DNA of 64,000 bases, taken from Pseudomonadaceae bacterium. Its GTDB lineage: Bacteria > Pseudomonadota > Gammaproteobacteria > Pseudomonadales > Pseudomonadaceae. The notes beneath the pieces were generated by a model. It was not told the origin of the DNA. It saw only the letters and a list, made by a program, of their open reading frames with translations, and did not search any database. This document shows positions 1 to 10,328 of this stretch, piece by piece (the first letter of the stretch is position 1; the number at the start of each line of letters is the position of its first letter). Where the stretch lies: assembly GCA_019745275.1 (NCBI GenBank), contig JAIETJ010000037.1, positions 30,618-94,617 on the forward strand, written 5' to 3'. The position numbers and the translations under genes are program-made.

Positions 1-576
1 GGTCATGCCTTCCTGTGCGAGGGTCTGCATTACATCGAGCACTTCGCCGACCATCTCCGGGTCGAGCGCCGAGGTCGGCTCGTCGAACAGCATAACTTTC
101 GGTTCCATCGCCAACGCTCGGGCAATCGCCACGCGCTGCTGCTGACCACCCGACAAGCGCGACGGGAACTCGTGGGCTTTCTGCGCGATGCCGACCTTCT
201 CCAGCAACGCCAGGGCCTTCTGCTCGCTGTCTGCACGGCTGAGTTTGCGCACCACTTGCTGGGCAAGGCAGAGGTTGTCGAGCACGCTCATGTGCGGGAA
301 CAGGTTGAAATGCTGAAACACCATGCCGACTTCGCGGCGGTAGGCGTTAACGTCGGTCTTCGGGTGACTCAGGTCAAGGCCGTCGATGCTCACCGAGCCA
401 CTGTCGAGGGTTTCCAGACCGTTCAGGCAGCGCAAGAAAGTCGATTTACCCGAACCAGACGGGCCGATCACCACCAGCACTTCGCCCTTAGCCACATGTG
501 TGCTGACGTTATCCACCGCGCGCACCACTTGGCCGTGGGCATCGAAGACTTTAACCAACTGTCGAACTTCAATCAC
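1..576 (-). CDS. Amino-acid ABC transporter ATP-binding protein (partial, runs off the left edge)
   Basis: Minus-strand translation [54 protein letters not shown]...[36 protein letters not shown]: Walker A, signature and Walker B motifs of the GlnQ/HisP class. GTG start at 576. Confidence 0.93.
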   Translation of the reverse strand, partial: MIEVRQLVKVFDAHGQVVRAVDNVSTHVAKGEVLVVIGPSGSGKSTFLRCLNGLETLDSGSVSIDGLDLSHPKTDVNAYRREVGMVFQHFNLFPHMSVLDNLCLAQQVVRKLSRADSEQKALALLEKVGIAQKAHEFPSRLSGGQQQRVAIARALAMEPKVMLFDEPTSALDPEMVGEVLDVMQTLAQEGMT

Positions 577-1531
577 TTTGCGCGAGCCTCCGCTCCAGCC
601 GCCGAGCAATCTGCGACAGCGGTAAATTAATCAGCAGGTACATGGCGGCCACGCAGAACCAAATCTCGAAGGTCGAGAACGAGGTGGTGATGGCTTCGCG
701 ACCGCTCTTGGTCAGCTCGGTGATGGCAATCACCGAAACCAACGAGGTATCTTTAACCAAGCTGATGAACTGCCCGGCCAAGGCCGGCAACACCCGTTTG
801 AAAGCTTGCGGCAAGACCACGTAACGCATCGCTTGCAAGCCCGTCAGCCCGAGCGAGCGCGCTGCCTCGGCCTGACCTTTGACCACTGACTGCACTCCCG
901 CGCGCACAATCTCCGCCACATAAGCGCCGGTAAACAGCGCCAACGCCGCCACCCCGGCGAACTCGCGGGACAGATTGAGCACGGTGCCAATAAAGAAGTA
1001 GAAAATGAAAATCTGTACCAGCAAGGGCGTGCCGCGTACCAGTTCGACGTACACCGTCGACAGGTCGCGCAGGGTCGGATTGCTCGACAAACGGCACAGC
1101 CCAGTGAACAAACCGATCACTAGCGCTAGCGCGCCGGCCGCCAGCGAAATCCATAGGGTAGTCAGCAAGCCCCAGATCAGTGGCCCAGCGGCCCAATGCC
1201 GAGTCACGCCCAGCACATCGCCTTCGGCCACATCGTCACCCACGCGCAGGTGCACACTGTCGCTGGCGACCGTCAGTAACTGCTCGCGACCGTCGCTGCC
1301 GCGCAAGCTGACGTTACTAAGTTCACCTTGCGCGGTGATGGCGCTTACTTGGCCGAAGTCATCGGCACGCTGCGACTCTTCAGCCTGATAGACAAAGTAT
1401 TGCGGCACGCGGTTCCAGTGCCACTCATAGGAAATCAAAGAGGCAGCAAACCATAGGCTGCCGGCCAACACGACAAGGATCAGCCCGGTCAATAAATGCC
1501 AAGGCCATTGAGCTTGCTTCAATTTAGCCAC
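569..1531 (-). CDS. Amino-acid ABC transporter permease (HisM/GlnP family)
   Basis: EAA-type motif region ([53 protein letters not shown]); overlaps the ATP-binding gene. Confidence 0.93.
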   Translation of the reverse strand: MAKLKQAQWPWHLLTGLILVVLAGSLWFAASLISYEWHWNRVPQYFVYQAEESQRADDFGQVSAITAQGELSNVSLRGSDGREQLLTVASDSVHLRVGDDVAEGDVLGVTRHWAAGPLIWGLLTTLWISLAAGALALVIGLFTGLCRLSSNPTLRDLSTVYVELVRGTPLLVQIFIFYFFIGTVLNLSREFAGVAALALFTGAYVAEIVRAGVQSVVKGQAEAARSLGLTGLQAMRYVVLPQAFKRVLPALAGQFISLVKDTSLVSVIAITELTKSGREAITTSFSTFEIWFCVAAMYLLINLPLSQIARRLERRLAQSD

Positions 1532-1564
1532 GCGTTAGGGTCCGAAAAAAGGCCATAAATAACA

Positions 1565-1589
1565 ACGCGCAGGCTATTCACCTGCGCGT
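1565..1589 (-). other. Intercistronic stem-loop between binding-protein and permease genes
   Basis: Perfect 9-bp arms ACGCGCAGG / CCTGCGCGT with a 7-nt loop. Confidence 0.55.
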
Positions 1590-1618
1590 CGGGGGTAACC
1601 TAGGAGTCAGCCGAGGGC

Positions 1619-2413
1619 TTACTCCATATCCTTCAACCAGGTGGTGTCTTTAAACCACTTGGCGTGCAGACGATCATAGGTGCCATCGTGGCGAATCTGC
1701 TGCAGGTAGTTATTGATCCAGTTAATGCTGTCGTAGTCGCCCTTCTTCAAGCCAAACGCCAACGGCTCATAGGTGAAGGGCTGCTCTAGATAAACCAACT
1801 TACCGGCACCGGCCTTATTCACCGCTACCACGTTGTAAGGGGCGTCATACACGAAGGCATCAGCCTTGTCATTGACCACATCCATGACCGCTTCTTGCTC
1901 GTTATCAAAGCCGTGGTACTGGGCCTTGCTGATCAGCTTCTTGGCAATGATTTCGCCGGTTGTGCCGATCTTCGAGGTAAGCCGGTACTTAGGGTCATTC
2001 AAATCTTTATAGGATTTGATTTGATCTTGCAGGTCTTTGCGCACCAACAAAGTTTGCCCAACGACGATAAAGGGGTCGGTAAAATTCAGGCGCAAGTTGC
2101 GCTCTTGGGTCAGGGTCATGCCGCTGCCAATCATGTCGAACTTATTGGTCATTAGCGCCGGGATGATCCCGTCATAACTGGTAGAGACCAGTTCCAATTT
2201 AACGCCCATGGCCTTGGCCATGTCTTTAAGCACGTCGACTTCAAATCCGATGATTTCACCACGCTTGTTGGTCATTTCGAACGGCATATAGGTAGGATCC
2301 ATGCCAACGCGCAGGGTGCCGCTCTTAACCGCGTCATCAATGGCGCCAGCCTGAGCCGCAACGCCAGCACAGGCACTCGCGACCACTATCAATGTGGCGA
2401 GAAACTTTTTCAT
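1619..2413 (-). CDS. Family 3 periplasmic amino-acid-binding protein
   Basis: Signal peptide MKKFLATLIVVASACAGVAAQA; TLRVGMDPTYMPFEMTNKRGEIIGFEVDVLKDMAKAMGV motif. ATG at 2413 preferred over the longer ORF start at 2545. Confidence 0.92.
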   Translation of the reverse strand: MKKFLATLIVVASACAGVAAQAGAIDDAVKSGTLRVGMDPTYMPFEMTNKRGEIIGFEVDVLKDMAKAMGVKLELVSTSYDGIIPALMTNKFDMIGSGMTLTQERNLRLNFTDPFIVVGQTLLVRKDLQDQIKSYKDLNDPKYRLTSKIGTTGEIIAKKLISKAQYHGFDNEQEAVMDVVNDKADAFVYDAPYNVVAVNKAGAGKLVYLEQPFTYEPLAFGLKKGDYDSINWINNYLQQIRHDGTYDRLHAKWFKDTTWLKDME

Positions 2414-2565
2414 CTTCGCTCCAAAAAGCACTAAAGCACTAAAGAATAAATTTGCAGCCAAACCTAGTAATGGCGGCCACTGATGGTCGCGCATAGTACC
2501 CGTTGCTGACCAAGGTGACGAGTTTCGCAGGCTTTTCTCGACCACTGGGCAGCGCGGCGCAATAT

Positions 2566-3003
2566 TTAGCTTTGCAGTAAAAAGGTTACCGGCCCGTCAT
2601 TCACCAGATGCACTTGCATGTCGGCGGCGAACTCGCCGCACGCCACCTGCGGATGGGCGAGCCGGGCTTGCGCGAGCAGATAATCGAACAGTTGCGCGGC
2701 CAAGGCCGGCGGTGCCGCGTTGGAGAAACTCGGGCGCAGGCCGCTATTGGTGTCGGCCACCAAGGTGAATTGCGAGACCAGCAACAAGCCGCCACTAACG
2801 TCACGCAGCGATAGGTTGGTCTTGCCGGCTGCATCGGCAAATACCCGGTAGTTGAGCAATTTCTGCAAGAGCTTGTCGGCACTGGCTTGGCTGTCTTGCG
2901 GCTCAACTCCGACCAGCACCAGCAAGCCCTGCTCGATCGCGCCGACCACCTGGCCGGCAACCTCAACCCGCGCCTGCGTGACGCGCTGCAGCAGCGCCTT
3001 CAT
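2566..3003 (-). CDS. dtd: D-aminoacyl-tRNA deacylase
   Basis: [34 protein letters not shown]... [18 protein letters not shown] motifs. Confidence 0.96.
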   Translation of the reverse strand: MKALLQRVTQARVEVAGQVVGAIEQGLLVLVGVEPQDSQASADKLLQKLLNYRVFADAAGKTNLSLRDVSGGLLLVSQFTLVADTNSGLRPSFSNAAPPALAAQLFDYLLAQARLAHPQVACGEFAADMQVHLVNDGPVTFLLQS

Positions 3004-3971
3004 GCTTCCTCTGGAGCCAGGTCGAGCAAGCGTCGCGCCATTTCATCGGCCGCCCGCACCAGCGCATCGGTAATCCCCACCTCGGAAGCCGCGTGGCCGG
3101 CATCGCGAATAATCTGCAACTCGCTGTTCGGCCAGGCCTGATGCAAGGCCAAGGCGTTATCCAAAGGACACACCACATCGTACCGACCGTGCACGATAAC
3201 GCCGGGCAAATGGGCGATCTTGGGCATGTCGCGGATCAGCTGATCGGGCTCGAAAAAGGCTTTATTGACGAAGTAATGGCATTCGATCCGGGCAATCGAT
3301 AACGCTCGATGCGCATCACTGAAGCGCTCGACCACCTGCGGATTGGGCCGCAGGGTGGCGGTGCGCCCCTCCCACGTCGACCACGCCTTAGCCGCATGCA
3401 TCTGCGCGATCTGATCCGGCCCGGTTAAACGCTGGTAGAACGCCTGCATCAAGTTACCGCGTTCTTCGAGCGGAATCGGCGCTAGATAGTCTTCCCAGTA
3501 ATCAGGGAACAACCGGCTCGCACCCGCTTGGTAGAACCAGTCAAAATCCTGCTGCCGACAGAGGAAGATACCGCGCAAAATCAGCCCATGGACACGCTCT
3601 GGATGGCTTTGCGCGTAGGCCAGCGCCAAGGTCGAGCCCCAGGAACCACCAAACAACACCCACTTTTCAATGCCTAACTGCTGGCGAATATGCTCAAGGT
3701 CGTCAACCAAGTCCCAAGTAGTGTTGCGTTCGAGGCTGGCGTGCGGGGTTGAGCGGCCACAACCACGCTGATCGAAAGTGATGATGCGGTACAGATTGGG
3801 GTCAAAAAAGCGCCGACTCAGGGCGTCGCAGCCCGCGCCGGGGCCGCCATGAATAAACACCACCGGCAAACCATTGGCCGAACCACTCTCGTCGACATAC
3901 AGCACATGCGGCTGCGCGACGGGCAACTCATGGCGGGCGTAAGGTTTAATTTCCGGATAAAGCGTTTGCAT
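3000..3971 (-). CDS. pip: Proline iminopeptidase (alpha/beta hydrolase)
   Basis: [34 protein letters not shown] nucleophile elbow; overlaps dtd by ATGA. Start at 3971 ([11 protein letters not shown]). Confidence 0.95.
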   Translation of the reverse strand: MQTLYPEIKPYARHELPVAQPHVLYVDESGSANGLPVVFIHGGPGAGCDALSRRFFDPNLYRIITFDQRGCGRSTPHASLERNTTWDLVDDLEHIRQQLGIEKWVLFGGSWGSTLALAYAQSHPERVHGLILRGIFLCRQQDFDWFYQAGASRLFPDYWEDYLAPIPLEERGNLMQAFYQRLTGPDQIAQMHAAKAWSTWEGRTATLRPNPQVVERFSDAHRALSIARIECHYFVNKAFFEPDQLIRDMPKIAHLPGVIVHGRYDVVCPLDNALALHQAWPNSELQIIRDAGHAASEVGITDALVRAADEMARRLLDLAPEEA

Positions 3972-4060
3972 GCTGTACTCCCGAAGCTGCGCACGCGGAC
4001 CCAATTGGGCACCGCTCTGATACTCTAGAGGCCATCATAACCACGAAAAGGAACTTCGGC

Positions 4061-4492
4061 ATGCGACTCAGGTTATTTACTCTGGCCAGCCTGCTAATTG
4101 TTAGCCTGCTGAGCGGCTGCGGCCAAACAGACCCACAGGCGGCACTCGAGGCCGCCGTGCAACAACTGCAAGACAATCTGGAAAACAAGCAAACCAACGC
4201 GCTACTCGAACAACTGCATGCACAGTTCAGCGCCGAGCAACAATACGATCGCGAATGGGCCAAGCGGACCCTGCTGATGGTTTTTTTACGTCATCAAAAA
4301 GTCAGTGTGATCGCCTTTAGCAAGACCAGCCAGATCGACCCGACCTACCCCGACAGAGGCAACACCGAAGCGGAAATTGCCGTAACTGGCGCCAGCGGGC
4401 TAATTCCGGACGACGCTGCGCACTATCATGTGCAACTGCAGTGGTGGCTAGAAGATGGTGAGTGGCAGTTAGCGCGACTGAATTGGCGCTAA
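4061..4492 (+). CDS. Hypothetical lipoprotein
   Basis: Lipobox LLSGCGQ; no other recognised domain. Confidence 0.75.
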   Translation: MRLRLFTLASLLIVSLLSGCGQTDPQAALEAAVQQLQDNLENKQTNALLEQLHAQFSAEQQYDREWAKRTLLMVFLRHQKVSVIAFSKTSQIDPTYPDRGNTEAEIAVTGASGLIPDDAAHYHVQLQWWLEDGEWQLARLNWR

Positions 4493-4493
4493 C

Positions 4494-5054
4494 TCAGGGA
4501 CGCGGCATGGCTTGATCGGCAGTTCGCCAAATCAATCCTTCAGTGTCGTAACCGCGCTCGCGGGCAATCGCCAGCATCCGCTCACGGCTTTGCGCCGACA
4601 CCTGCGGGGTACGCGACAGTAACCACAGGTACTTACGATTAGGATTACCCACCAAGGCTAGCTGGTAACCCTCATCCAGATACAGCACCCAGTACTCGCC
4701 ACGGGTAACGTCGGGAAACAGTCGGCTAAACCAGTTATCAAAACGCACCCAGAGCTTATCGGTTTGCCCGGCCTGTTGTGGCACTGCCTCACCATTTGCC
4801 TGCAAGCCCTCGCCACTTAGGCTCAGGCAGCTATTCAGCACGGCTACGCGGCCATCCGCCTGCAACTGGTAATGTGCTTGCGCCTGGGCACAATTGCGCT
4901 GAAAGAACATCGGCAAGCGCGCCAACTCGTACCAAGTGCCCTGATAACGCTGCAAGTCAACCTGACCGGCCGTTTGCGGAGCAGCCAACTGGCCGGCCGA
5001 ACTGCTGCAACCAGCCAGCAGCATGAACAAGCAGAAACCTGCAATGCGACGCAT
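4494..5054 (-). CDS. blc: Lipocalin-family outer-membrane lipoprotein (Blc-like)
   Basis: Lipobox LLAGCSS; YQGTWYELARLPMFFQRNC and YWVLYLDEGYQLALVGNPNRKYLWLLSRTP lipocalin signatures. Confidence 0.9.
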   Translation of the reverse strand: MRRIAGFCLFMLLAGCSSSAGQLAAPQTAGQVDLQRYQGTWYELARLPMFFQRNCAQAQAHYQLQADGRVAVLNSCLSLSGEGLQANGEAVPQQAGQTDKLWVRFDNWFSRLFPDVTRGEYWVLYLDEGYQLALVGNPNRKYLWLLSRTPQVSAQSRERMLAIARERGYDTEGLIWRTADQAMPRP

Positions 5055-5062
5055 GACGACCT

Positions 5063-5317
5063 CTACTTCAGGCCTTGGCCGGAAAACAGCAACACTTTAT
5101 CGGCCGCAAACTGCACGCTGATCGAGGTTTTTGCATCACCCCAAGTACAACTGCTGATGCCCAAAGCACCAGAACATTCGCTTGGCGCACCGAGCAAGGT
5201 TTGCACCTCGGCTTTATCCATGCCGGCAGTAAGCTTGGCGTAGTTGGCTTCAGTGACCTTGCTGCAAGCGCCTAACAACAGCAGCAATGACAGTAAGGCG
5301 AAAGGACGAATAGACAT
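5063..5317 (-). CDS. Small lipoprotein, SmpA/DUF3862-like
   Basis: LLLLGACSKVTEANYAKLTAGMDKAEVQTLLGAPSECSGALGISSCTWGD. Confidence 0.75.
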   Translation of the reverse strand: MSIRPFALLSLLLLLGACSKVTEANYAKLTAGMDKAEVQTLLGAPSECSGALGISSCTWGDAKTSISVQFAADKVLLFSGQGLK

Positions 5318-5412
5318 GGCTGAACTCCTAAGTAGCTAACTAACACTACGCCGACCGTTACGTGATTTACGGCTGCTGGCCTGCCAATCACGGCAAGCCA
5401 GCCAAGGCCTGG

Positions 5413-6420
5413 TTACTCTTGGTGATAAGCAGTAACGCGGGCCACTTCTTCTTTCGAACCCAAGAATACCGGTACGCGCTGGTGCAGCGAAGTCGGCTGA
5501 ATGTCCAAAATGCGCTGCTGACCATCGGTAGCGGCGCCGCCAGCTTGCTCGATGATAAACGACATAGGATTGGCCTCGTACATCAGGCGCAATTTGCCCG
5601 GCATCGACGGGTCACGCGAATCGCGCGGGTACATAAACAGACCGCCACGGGTCAAAATACGATGCACGTCGGCAACCATCGAAGCCACCCAGCGCATGTT
5701 GTAGTCCTTACCCAGCGGCCCGGTTTTACCAGCCAGCAACTCATCCACATAACGGCTAACAGGTGCATCCCAGTGGCGCTGATTGGACATGTTAATAGCG
5801 AACTCTTTGGTTTGCTCCGGCACTTGGATGTTGTCATGGGTCAAGATAAAGCTGCCCAGTTCACGGTCCAGAGTGAAGCCTTTAACGCCATTACCCAAGG
5901 TCAACATCAGCATGGTTTGCGGGCCGTATACCGCGTAACCGGCGGCGACTTGCTCGGTGCCAGGCTGCAAGAAAGCCTCCTCACCGAGGTCGCCCTCGGC
6001 GCCGTTACGCTCAGGGCAGCGCAGTACCGAGAAGATAGTCCCGACCGAAACGTTAACATCGATATTGGATGAACCATCCAACGGGTCGAACACTAACAAG
6101 TAAGCACCTTTTGGGTACTTACCGGGAATTTGATAAGCGTTGTCCATTTCCTCTGACGCCATGCCGGCCAAGTGACCGCCCCACTCGTTGGCCTCAAGCA
6201 GAATGTCATTAGACAGCACATCAAGTTTTTTCTGGATCTCGCCCTGAATATTTTCAGTGCCCATGCTACCAAGCACGCCGCCCAGCGCCCCCTTGGAAAC
6301 CGTGTGGCTAATTTCCTTACAGGCACGGGCCACGACTTCAATCAGAAAACGCAAATCCGCCGGGGTATTGTTACTGCGGGTTTGTTCAATCAAGTAGCGG
6401 CTCAGGGTAATGCGCGACAT
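5413..6420 (-). CDS. fbp: Fructose-1,6-bisphosphatase class I
   Basis: [23 protein letters not shown] active-site region; [13 protein letters not shown] start at 6420. Confidence 0.97.
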   Translation of the reverse strand: MSRITLSRYLIEQTRSNNTPADLRFLIEVVARACKEISHTVSKGALGGVLGSMGTENIQGEIQKKLDVLSNDILLEANEWGGHLAGMASEEMDNAYQIPGKYPKGAYLLVFDPLDGSSNIDVNVSVGTIFSVLRCPERNGAEGDLGEEAFLQPGTEQVAAGYAVYGPQTMLMLTLGNGVKGFTLDRELGSFILTHDNIQVPEQTKEFAINMSNQRHWDAPVSRYVDELLAGKTGPLGKDYNMRWVASMVADVHRILTRGGLFMYPRDSRDPSMPGKLRLMYEANPMSFIIEQAGGAATDGQQRILDIQPTSLHQRVPVFLGSKEEVARVTAYHQE

Positions 6421-6446
6421 GGGAGGCACCGATGCTGGATATTAAT

Positions 6447-6476
6447 TGCGCGCAGTTTACCCTGTAACTGCGCGCA
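6447..6476. other. Hairpin in the estA-fbp intergenic region
   Basis: Perfect 11-bp arms TGCGCGCAGTT / AACTGCGCGCA with an 8-nt loop. Confidence 0.55.
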
Positions 6477-6503
6477 GTGCCTCACACGGCTAGCTGATTT
6501 GAC

Positions 6504-8402
6504 TTACCAGTCGAACGCCAGCGAAACGTTTACCCCTTGCAGCGTTTGCTCTTGAGCTTTGCTGTAGTTGTACGCACCACGCAGCGACAGGTTTTTGCTC
6601 AGCAGATGGCTTACACCAATAGTGCCGCTATCCAAACTGTCGCCTGGGGTGTAACCCTGTAACTCAAATGCAACTCCGGGCAAGCTAACCAGCTCAGACT
6701 TAAGCTCAGTGGTGTCGTCGTCGTACTCACGCTGGTGGCTGTATTCGGCGAACATGGCTGTTTGCGGGGTCAGCTGGTAACGCCCCTGAATGCCCGCACC
6801 TAAACGCCGCGAATCGCGCTGCTGACTGTCAAAGCTGAGCGCGGTAGAGGCGGCACCCTCTTCTGCGTAGCTGTCGACATCCACCCGCGCATAGTCACCA
6901 CTAATAAATGGGCTTAGATGCCACTCGCTACCGGCTTGGGCAATGTCATAGCCTACGCGGCCCGAAGCACCCCAGATATTACCGTCGGTGTCGCCCTGCT
7001 CGGTACGCTTAACTTGCCCTAAATCGAAGGAACGATCCAAGCTGTCATAATTTAGCGAGCCAACACTCATGGCCAGATCTGCCCACCAGCGATTTTGCTC
7101 GTACTGAGCAAAGGCTGTAGCCAAATAACTCTTCAGCTTGTAGTCCGAGTTAGCGTTACCCACCTCTAACTTTTGCTCGTACGCACCCAATACTGCGCCA
7201 ACACGCCATTCGTCGGCGAAGCGATAGCTGGTGCCCACGTTCAGGCTATAGCCATTCCCATCGCCACTTTGCGAGTTATCTTGATGAGCATAGTCTTGAT
7301 GCTGACCTCCGCCAACCACAAAGCCACGCCACTCGTTAACAGCCTGCCAAGCACTCCAATCAGCTTGCCATTGGTTACGCAATAGATCTTGCTGAGCCTG
7401 CAAAGTACCCAGTGCCATTTCCGGCAACAAGGTTAGCTCCTGCGGTGCGCTTAAGATCGAGTAGGCATAATCAGCGGCAATTTGCTGTACCGCGGTGGTC
7501 GGGTGAACACCGTCGTTAAACATCAACTTGCTCGGATCAGGCGTCGCGCTGTTGATGCCCCAAGCCGCATTGACGTTGCTGCAGCCGTTAAAACAAGTTC
7601 CGGTTAAATTCTGACTGGCATCAAAACCATAGGCGCCGGCACTGGCCGTCACTTCAGTCACTAACAACGGTAAGTTGAGTGGAATGACATTGGCATTCAG
7701 GCCACGCAACTGACTGACCAGTTCGGTATTTACATCACTCGCAAGACCCGAGAAAAAACTATTAGAACCATTAAACGTTGGCGTATTACCAACATTAGGC
7801 AGCAACGACACCATGATGTAACGAGCGCCAGCCCCCTGCAGCGCCTCAACGCTGTCGACTACACGACCAGCTGCTGCCTGAGCCTGGGAGGTACTAAGAA
7901 TGCGCCCTTGGAGAAAGTCGTTACCGCCACCATTGACGTAATAGAGCGCATTGCGATCTAGACTCAAACCGCGGTTGGCCAGATCAACTAAAAAGCCATC
8001 CCGGGTCCGGGTTCCGGCAACCGAGCCACCGGCTTTAGTGATGGAATCCAACACTTGGTCGGTGCGATAACCACCTACCGCCCAGTTATTGCCATCCGCC
8101 CAGCCATTTGCTTGAAACACCGACGAAGTAGAAGGCGTTTGCAAACCCAAACCCAGCGCCTGACCAATCAGCATTGGCGAGCTTTGCCCGTAAATCTCAC
8201 CGCTGGCATCGGTAAACAGCGGGCCAATACGATTGGTGAAACGCCGGGTTTGAGTACTCGAATTTACCGAATCCGGGAATTGCCCAGCATCACTGAGACT
8301 ATCGCCGAACACATACATGGCGCTGTACGGTGCGGCAGTAACGGAGGGGGCTACAGTTGCTAGCAAGCAGGCAGCCGCTAACGGGGTAAGCAGATGTTTC
8401 AT
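6504..8402 (-). CDS. estA: GDSL-family autotransporter esterase (EstA type)
   Basis: Signal peptide; FGDSLSDAGQF GDSL block; DGVHPTT; C-terminal autotransporter beta-barrel ending ...GVNVSLAFDW. Confidence 0.93.
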   Translation of the reverse strand: MKHLLTPLAAACLLATVAPSVTAAPYSAMYVFGDSLSDAGQFPDSVNSSTQTRRFTNRIGPLFTDASGEIYGQSSPMLIGQALGLGLQTPSTSSVFQANGWADGNNWAVGGYRTDQVLDSITKAGGSVAGTRTRDGFLVDLANRGLSLDRNALYYVNGGGNDFLQGRILSTSQAQAAAGRVVDSVEALQGAGARYIMVSLLPNVGNTPTFNGSNSFFSGLASDVNTELVSQLRGLNANVIPLNLPLLVTEVTASAGAYGFDASQNLTGTCFNGCSNVNAAWGINSATPDPSKLMFNDGVHPTTAVQQIAADYAYSILSAPQELTLLPEMALGTLQAQQDLLRNQWQADWSAWQAVNEWRGFVVGGGQHQDYAHQDNSQSGDGNGYSLNVGTSYRFADEWRVGAVLGAYEQKLEVGNANSDYKLKSYLATAFAQYEQNRWWADLAMSVGSLNYDSLDRSFDLGQVKRTEQGDTDGNIWGASGRVGYDIAQAGSEWHLSPFISGDYARVDVDSYAEEGAASTALSFDSQQRDSRRLGAGIQGRYQLTPQTAMFAEYSHQREYDDDTTELKSELVSLPGVAFELQGYTPGDSLDSGTIGVSHLLSKNLSLRGAYNYSKAQEQTLQGVNVSLAFDW

Positions 8403-8545
8403 ATGCAGTCCTTATTATTGTGTTTATGACTTAGCCCACGGACTGTACCGAGTTTTCAAATATGTAACAGGCGTATCTACCTCCATTCATCTGAACACAT
8501 GTACACCATTCAGCCTGCGAATTAGCTGGCACTACGGGCAACTTC

Positions 8546-10201
8546 TTAGCCGCCTACTGCGCTCAGTTCAACCCTATTACGCCCAGCATTTTTAGCGGCG
8601 TACATGGCGCTGTCGGCCGCGCTCAAGAGTTGTTCAAGGCTCTGGCCTTGCGCCGGCCAGAGCGCTAAACCGATCGAAACAGTAATGGTTTGCGGACCGT
8701 CACGCGTATGCAACGGCGTACTGGCCAGTTCACGGCAAATCGACTGTAAGCGGCTGAGCGCCACTGCCGCATCGGCACCCGGCATGATCAACACAAACTC
8801 CTCGCCGCCAATGCGAAACAACGCATCGGAGCTGCGTAAATGACCACTCAACTGCGCCGCCAAGGCTTTCAGTACGTCATCACCGACCAAGTGCCCAAAG
8901 CTGTCGTTCAGCGCTTTAAAGTGGTCAAGATCGAGCATGGCCAACGCTAGGTTGTGATTGTCACGCTGGGCATGAGCACGTTCGCGCAAAAAGAATTCGG
9001 CCAAATATCGCCGGTTGTACAAGCCCGTGAGCGGGTCGCGCAGGGCTTGCTCGCGCAATTGTTCATGCAGCGCCGAAATAGTCTGCAAGCGCTCCTCGCT
9101 AACACTCAAAGCGGCTACCAGCTTTAGCTCGCTTTGATGCGACTCAGTGACATCGCGCAGATAGAGCATCTCGCCAAGAATCCGATTGCCGCTGTGTAAG
9201 CGGCGCTCGATATTGCGCCGACGTACCTCGAGATAACGCGCGGGGGTATCCAGCGTCAGTAGCTGAGCTCCCTCAGCACTGCCCGGCTGCTGCAACATTT
9301 CAGCTAAGGCGCGCCCGAACACCGGCCAAAGGCGTAACTCTCGGCCTTGCCAATTCGCACCTGAGCCGGCCAGTTGCAGCGCCGCTGGGTTGGCTTCAAT
9401 CACCCGCTGCTGGGGATCCAGAACCAACACCGGATCAAGCAAGGCTTCGAGCAAAAGATGCCGCGCCACTGGCAGCACATCGAACAAACGTACACCGACA
9501 ATCAGCCAACCAAAAGCCAATAAGGTCAAGGCAAAACTGAACGGGGTAGGGTCAAAGCCAAACAAGGTCACACCGACGCCGACATAACTCAAATTGGCCG
9601 ACCATGGCAGTAGGGTCAGCAATACAAAGGCTAAATAATGTTGGCGATACAAGCCCTGATTTTGCTTGGCGGCGCGCAACACCACCGCAAAGCAGAACAG
9701 CATAAGCAGATAGACATAAACGGCGGCGGCAAAAAACAACGGACCGTGCTCATAACGAATGGGCGCGCCTAACTGTGCAGAAACAGGCCCACTGCCGGCA
9801 CCATAGAACCAGCCATGCCAAGGATTGCTCAACGCCAGCAGCCAACAAACCCCAGGTGCAAGCGTCAGACTGAAGACCTGACGAGCAGGCAGGGATTGAC
9901 TGTCGCTGTTAACGTACTGCCAGAGAAACACCGCCCAACAGGTTGGCACGCTCATGATCCCCGGCCAAGCCATAGCGGCCCAAAACATTTTGCACTCGGC
10001 GCCCTGCACGGCAAGTTCTAGGGCGGCGCTTAAAAGCCACCAGAGCATCCCCAGGTGCATCACAAAAAAGCTGTTCCGCCCTGGAAAATAGCGCTGCTGT
10101 AAAATCCAACGCGACAACCAAAGCACGCCCAGCCAGACCAGCAGGGTGAATACTACCGGTGCCGAGAGGCTCCAGCCCGCGCTGCAACCACTCACCGCCA
10201 A
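8546..10201 (-). CDS. Membrane diguanylate cyclase (7TM sensor, PAS-like and GGDEF domains)
   Basis: N-terminal multi-TM region; DPLTGLYNRRYLAE, LDLDHFKALNDSFGH, IGGEEF active site, RSSD five residues upstream (I-site). Confidence 0.9.
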   Translation of the reverse strand: MAVSGCSAGWSLSAPVVFTLLVWLGVLWLSRWILQQRYFPGRNSFFVMHLGMLWWLLSAALELAVQGAECKMFWAAMAWPGIMSVPTCWAVFLWQYVNSDSQSLPARQVFSLTLAPGVCWLLALSNPWHGWFYGAGSGPVSAQLGAPIRYEHGPLFFAAAVYVYLLMLFCFAVVLRAAKQNQGLYRQHYLAFVLLTLLPWSANLSYVGVGVTLFGFDPTPFSFALTLLAFGWLIVGVRLFDVLPVARHLLLEALLDPVLVLDPQQRVIEANPAALQLAGSGANWQGRELRLWPVFGRALAEMLQQPGSAEGAQLLTLDTPARYLEVRRRNIERRLHSGNRILGEMLYLRDVTESHQSELKLVAALSVSEERLQTISALHEQLREQALRDPLTGLYNRRYLAEFFLRERAHAQRDNHNLALAMLDLDHFKALNDSFGHLVGDDVLKALAAQLSGHLRSSDALFRIGGEEFVLIMPGADAAVALSRLQSICRELASTPLHTRDGPQTITVSIGLALWPAQGQSLEQLLSAADSAMYAAKNAGRNRVELSAVGG

Positions 10202-10328
10202 CCGCCCATTAAGTTAGCGGCCTGATGGTCCAGCGCAAGCGACAAAAAATGTTTCATCGGTACAGCCATCCCTAGCAAAGCTACTTAATTGGTCAGCTTA
10301 TACACCGACATGAGTGCTTAATCCTAGC

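Noticed and set aside
5362-6072. 236-aa plus-strand ORF opposite fbp
   Set aside because: His/Gln-rich mirror translation of fbp; no support.
8495-8545. TGGCACTACGGGCAACTT as a sigma-54 promoter
   Set aside because: Has the -24 half but GCAA instead of TTGC at -12, and the orientation points into the 3' end of the convergent GGDEF gene.
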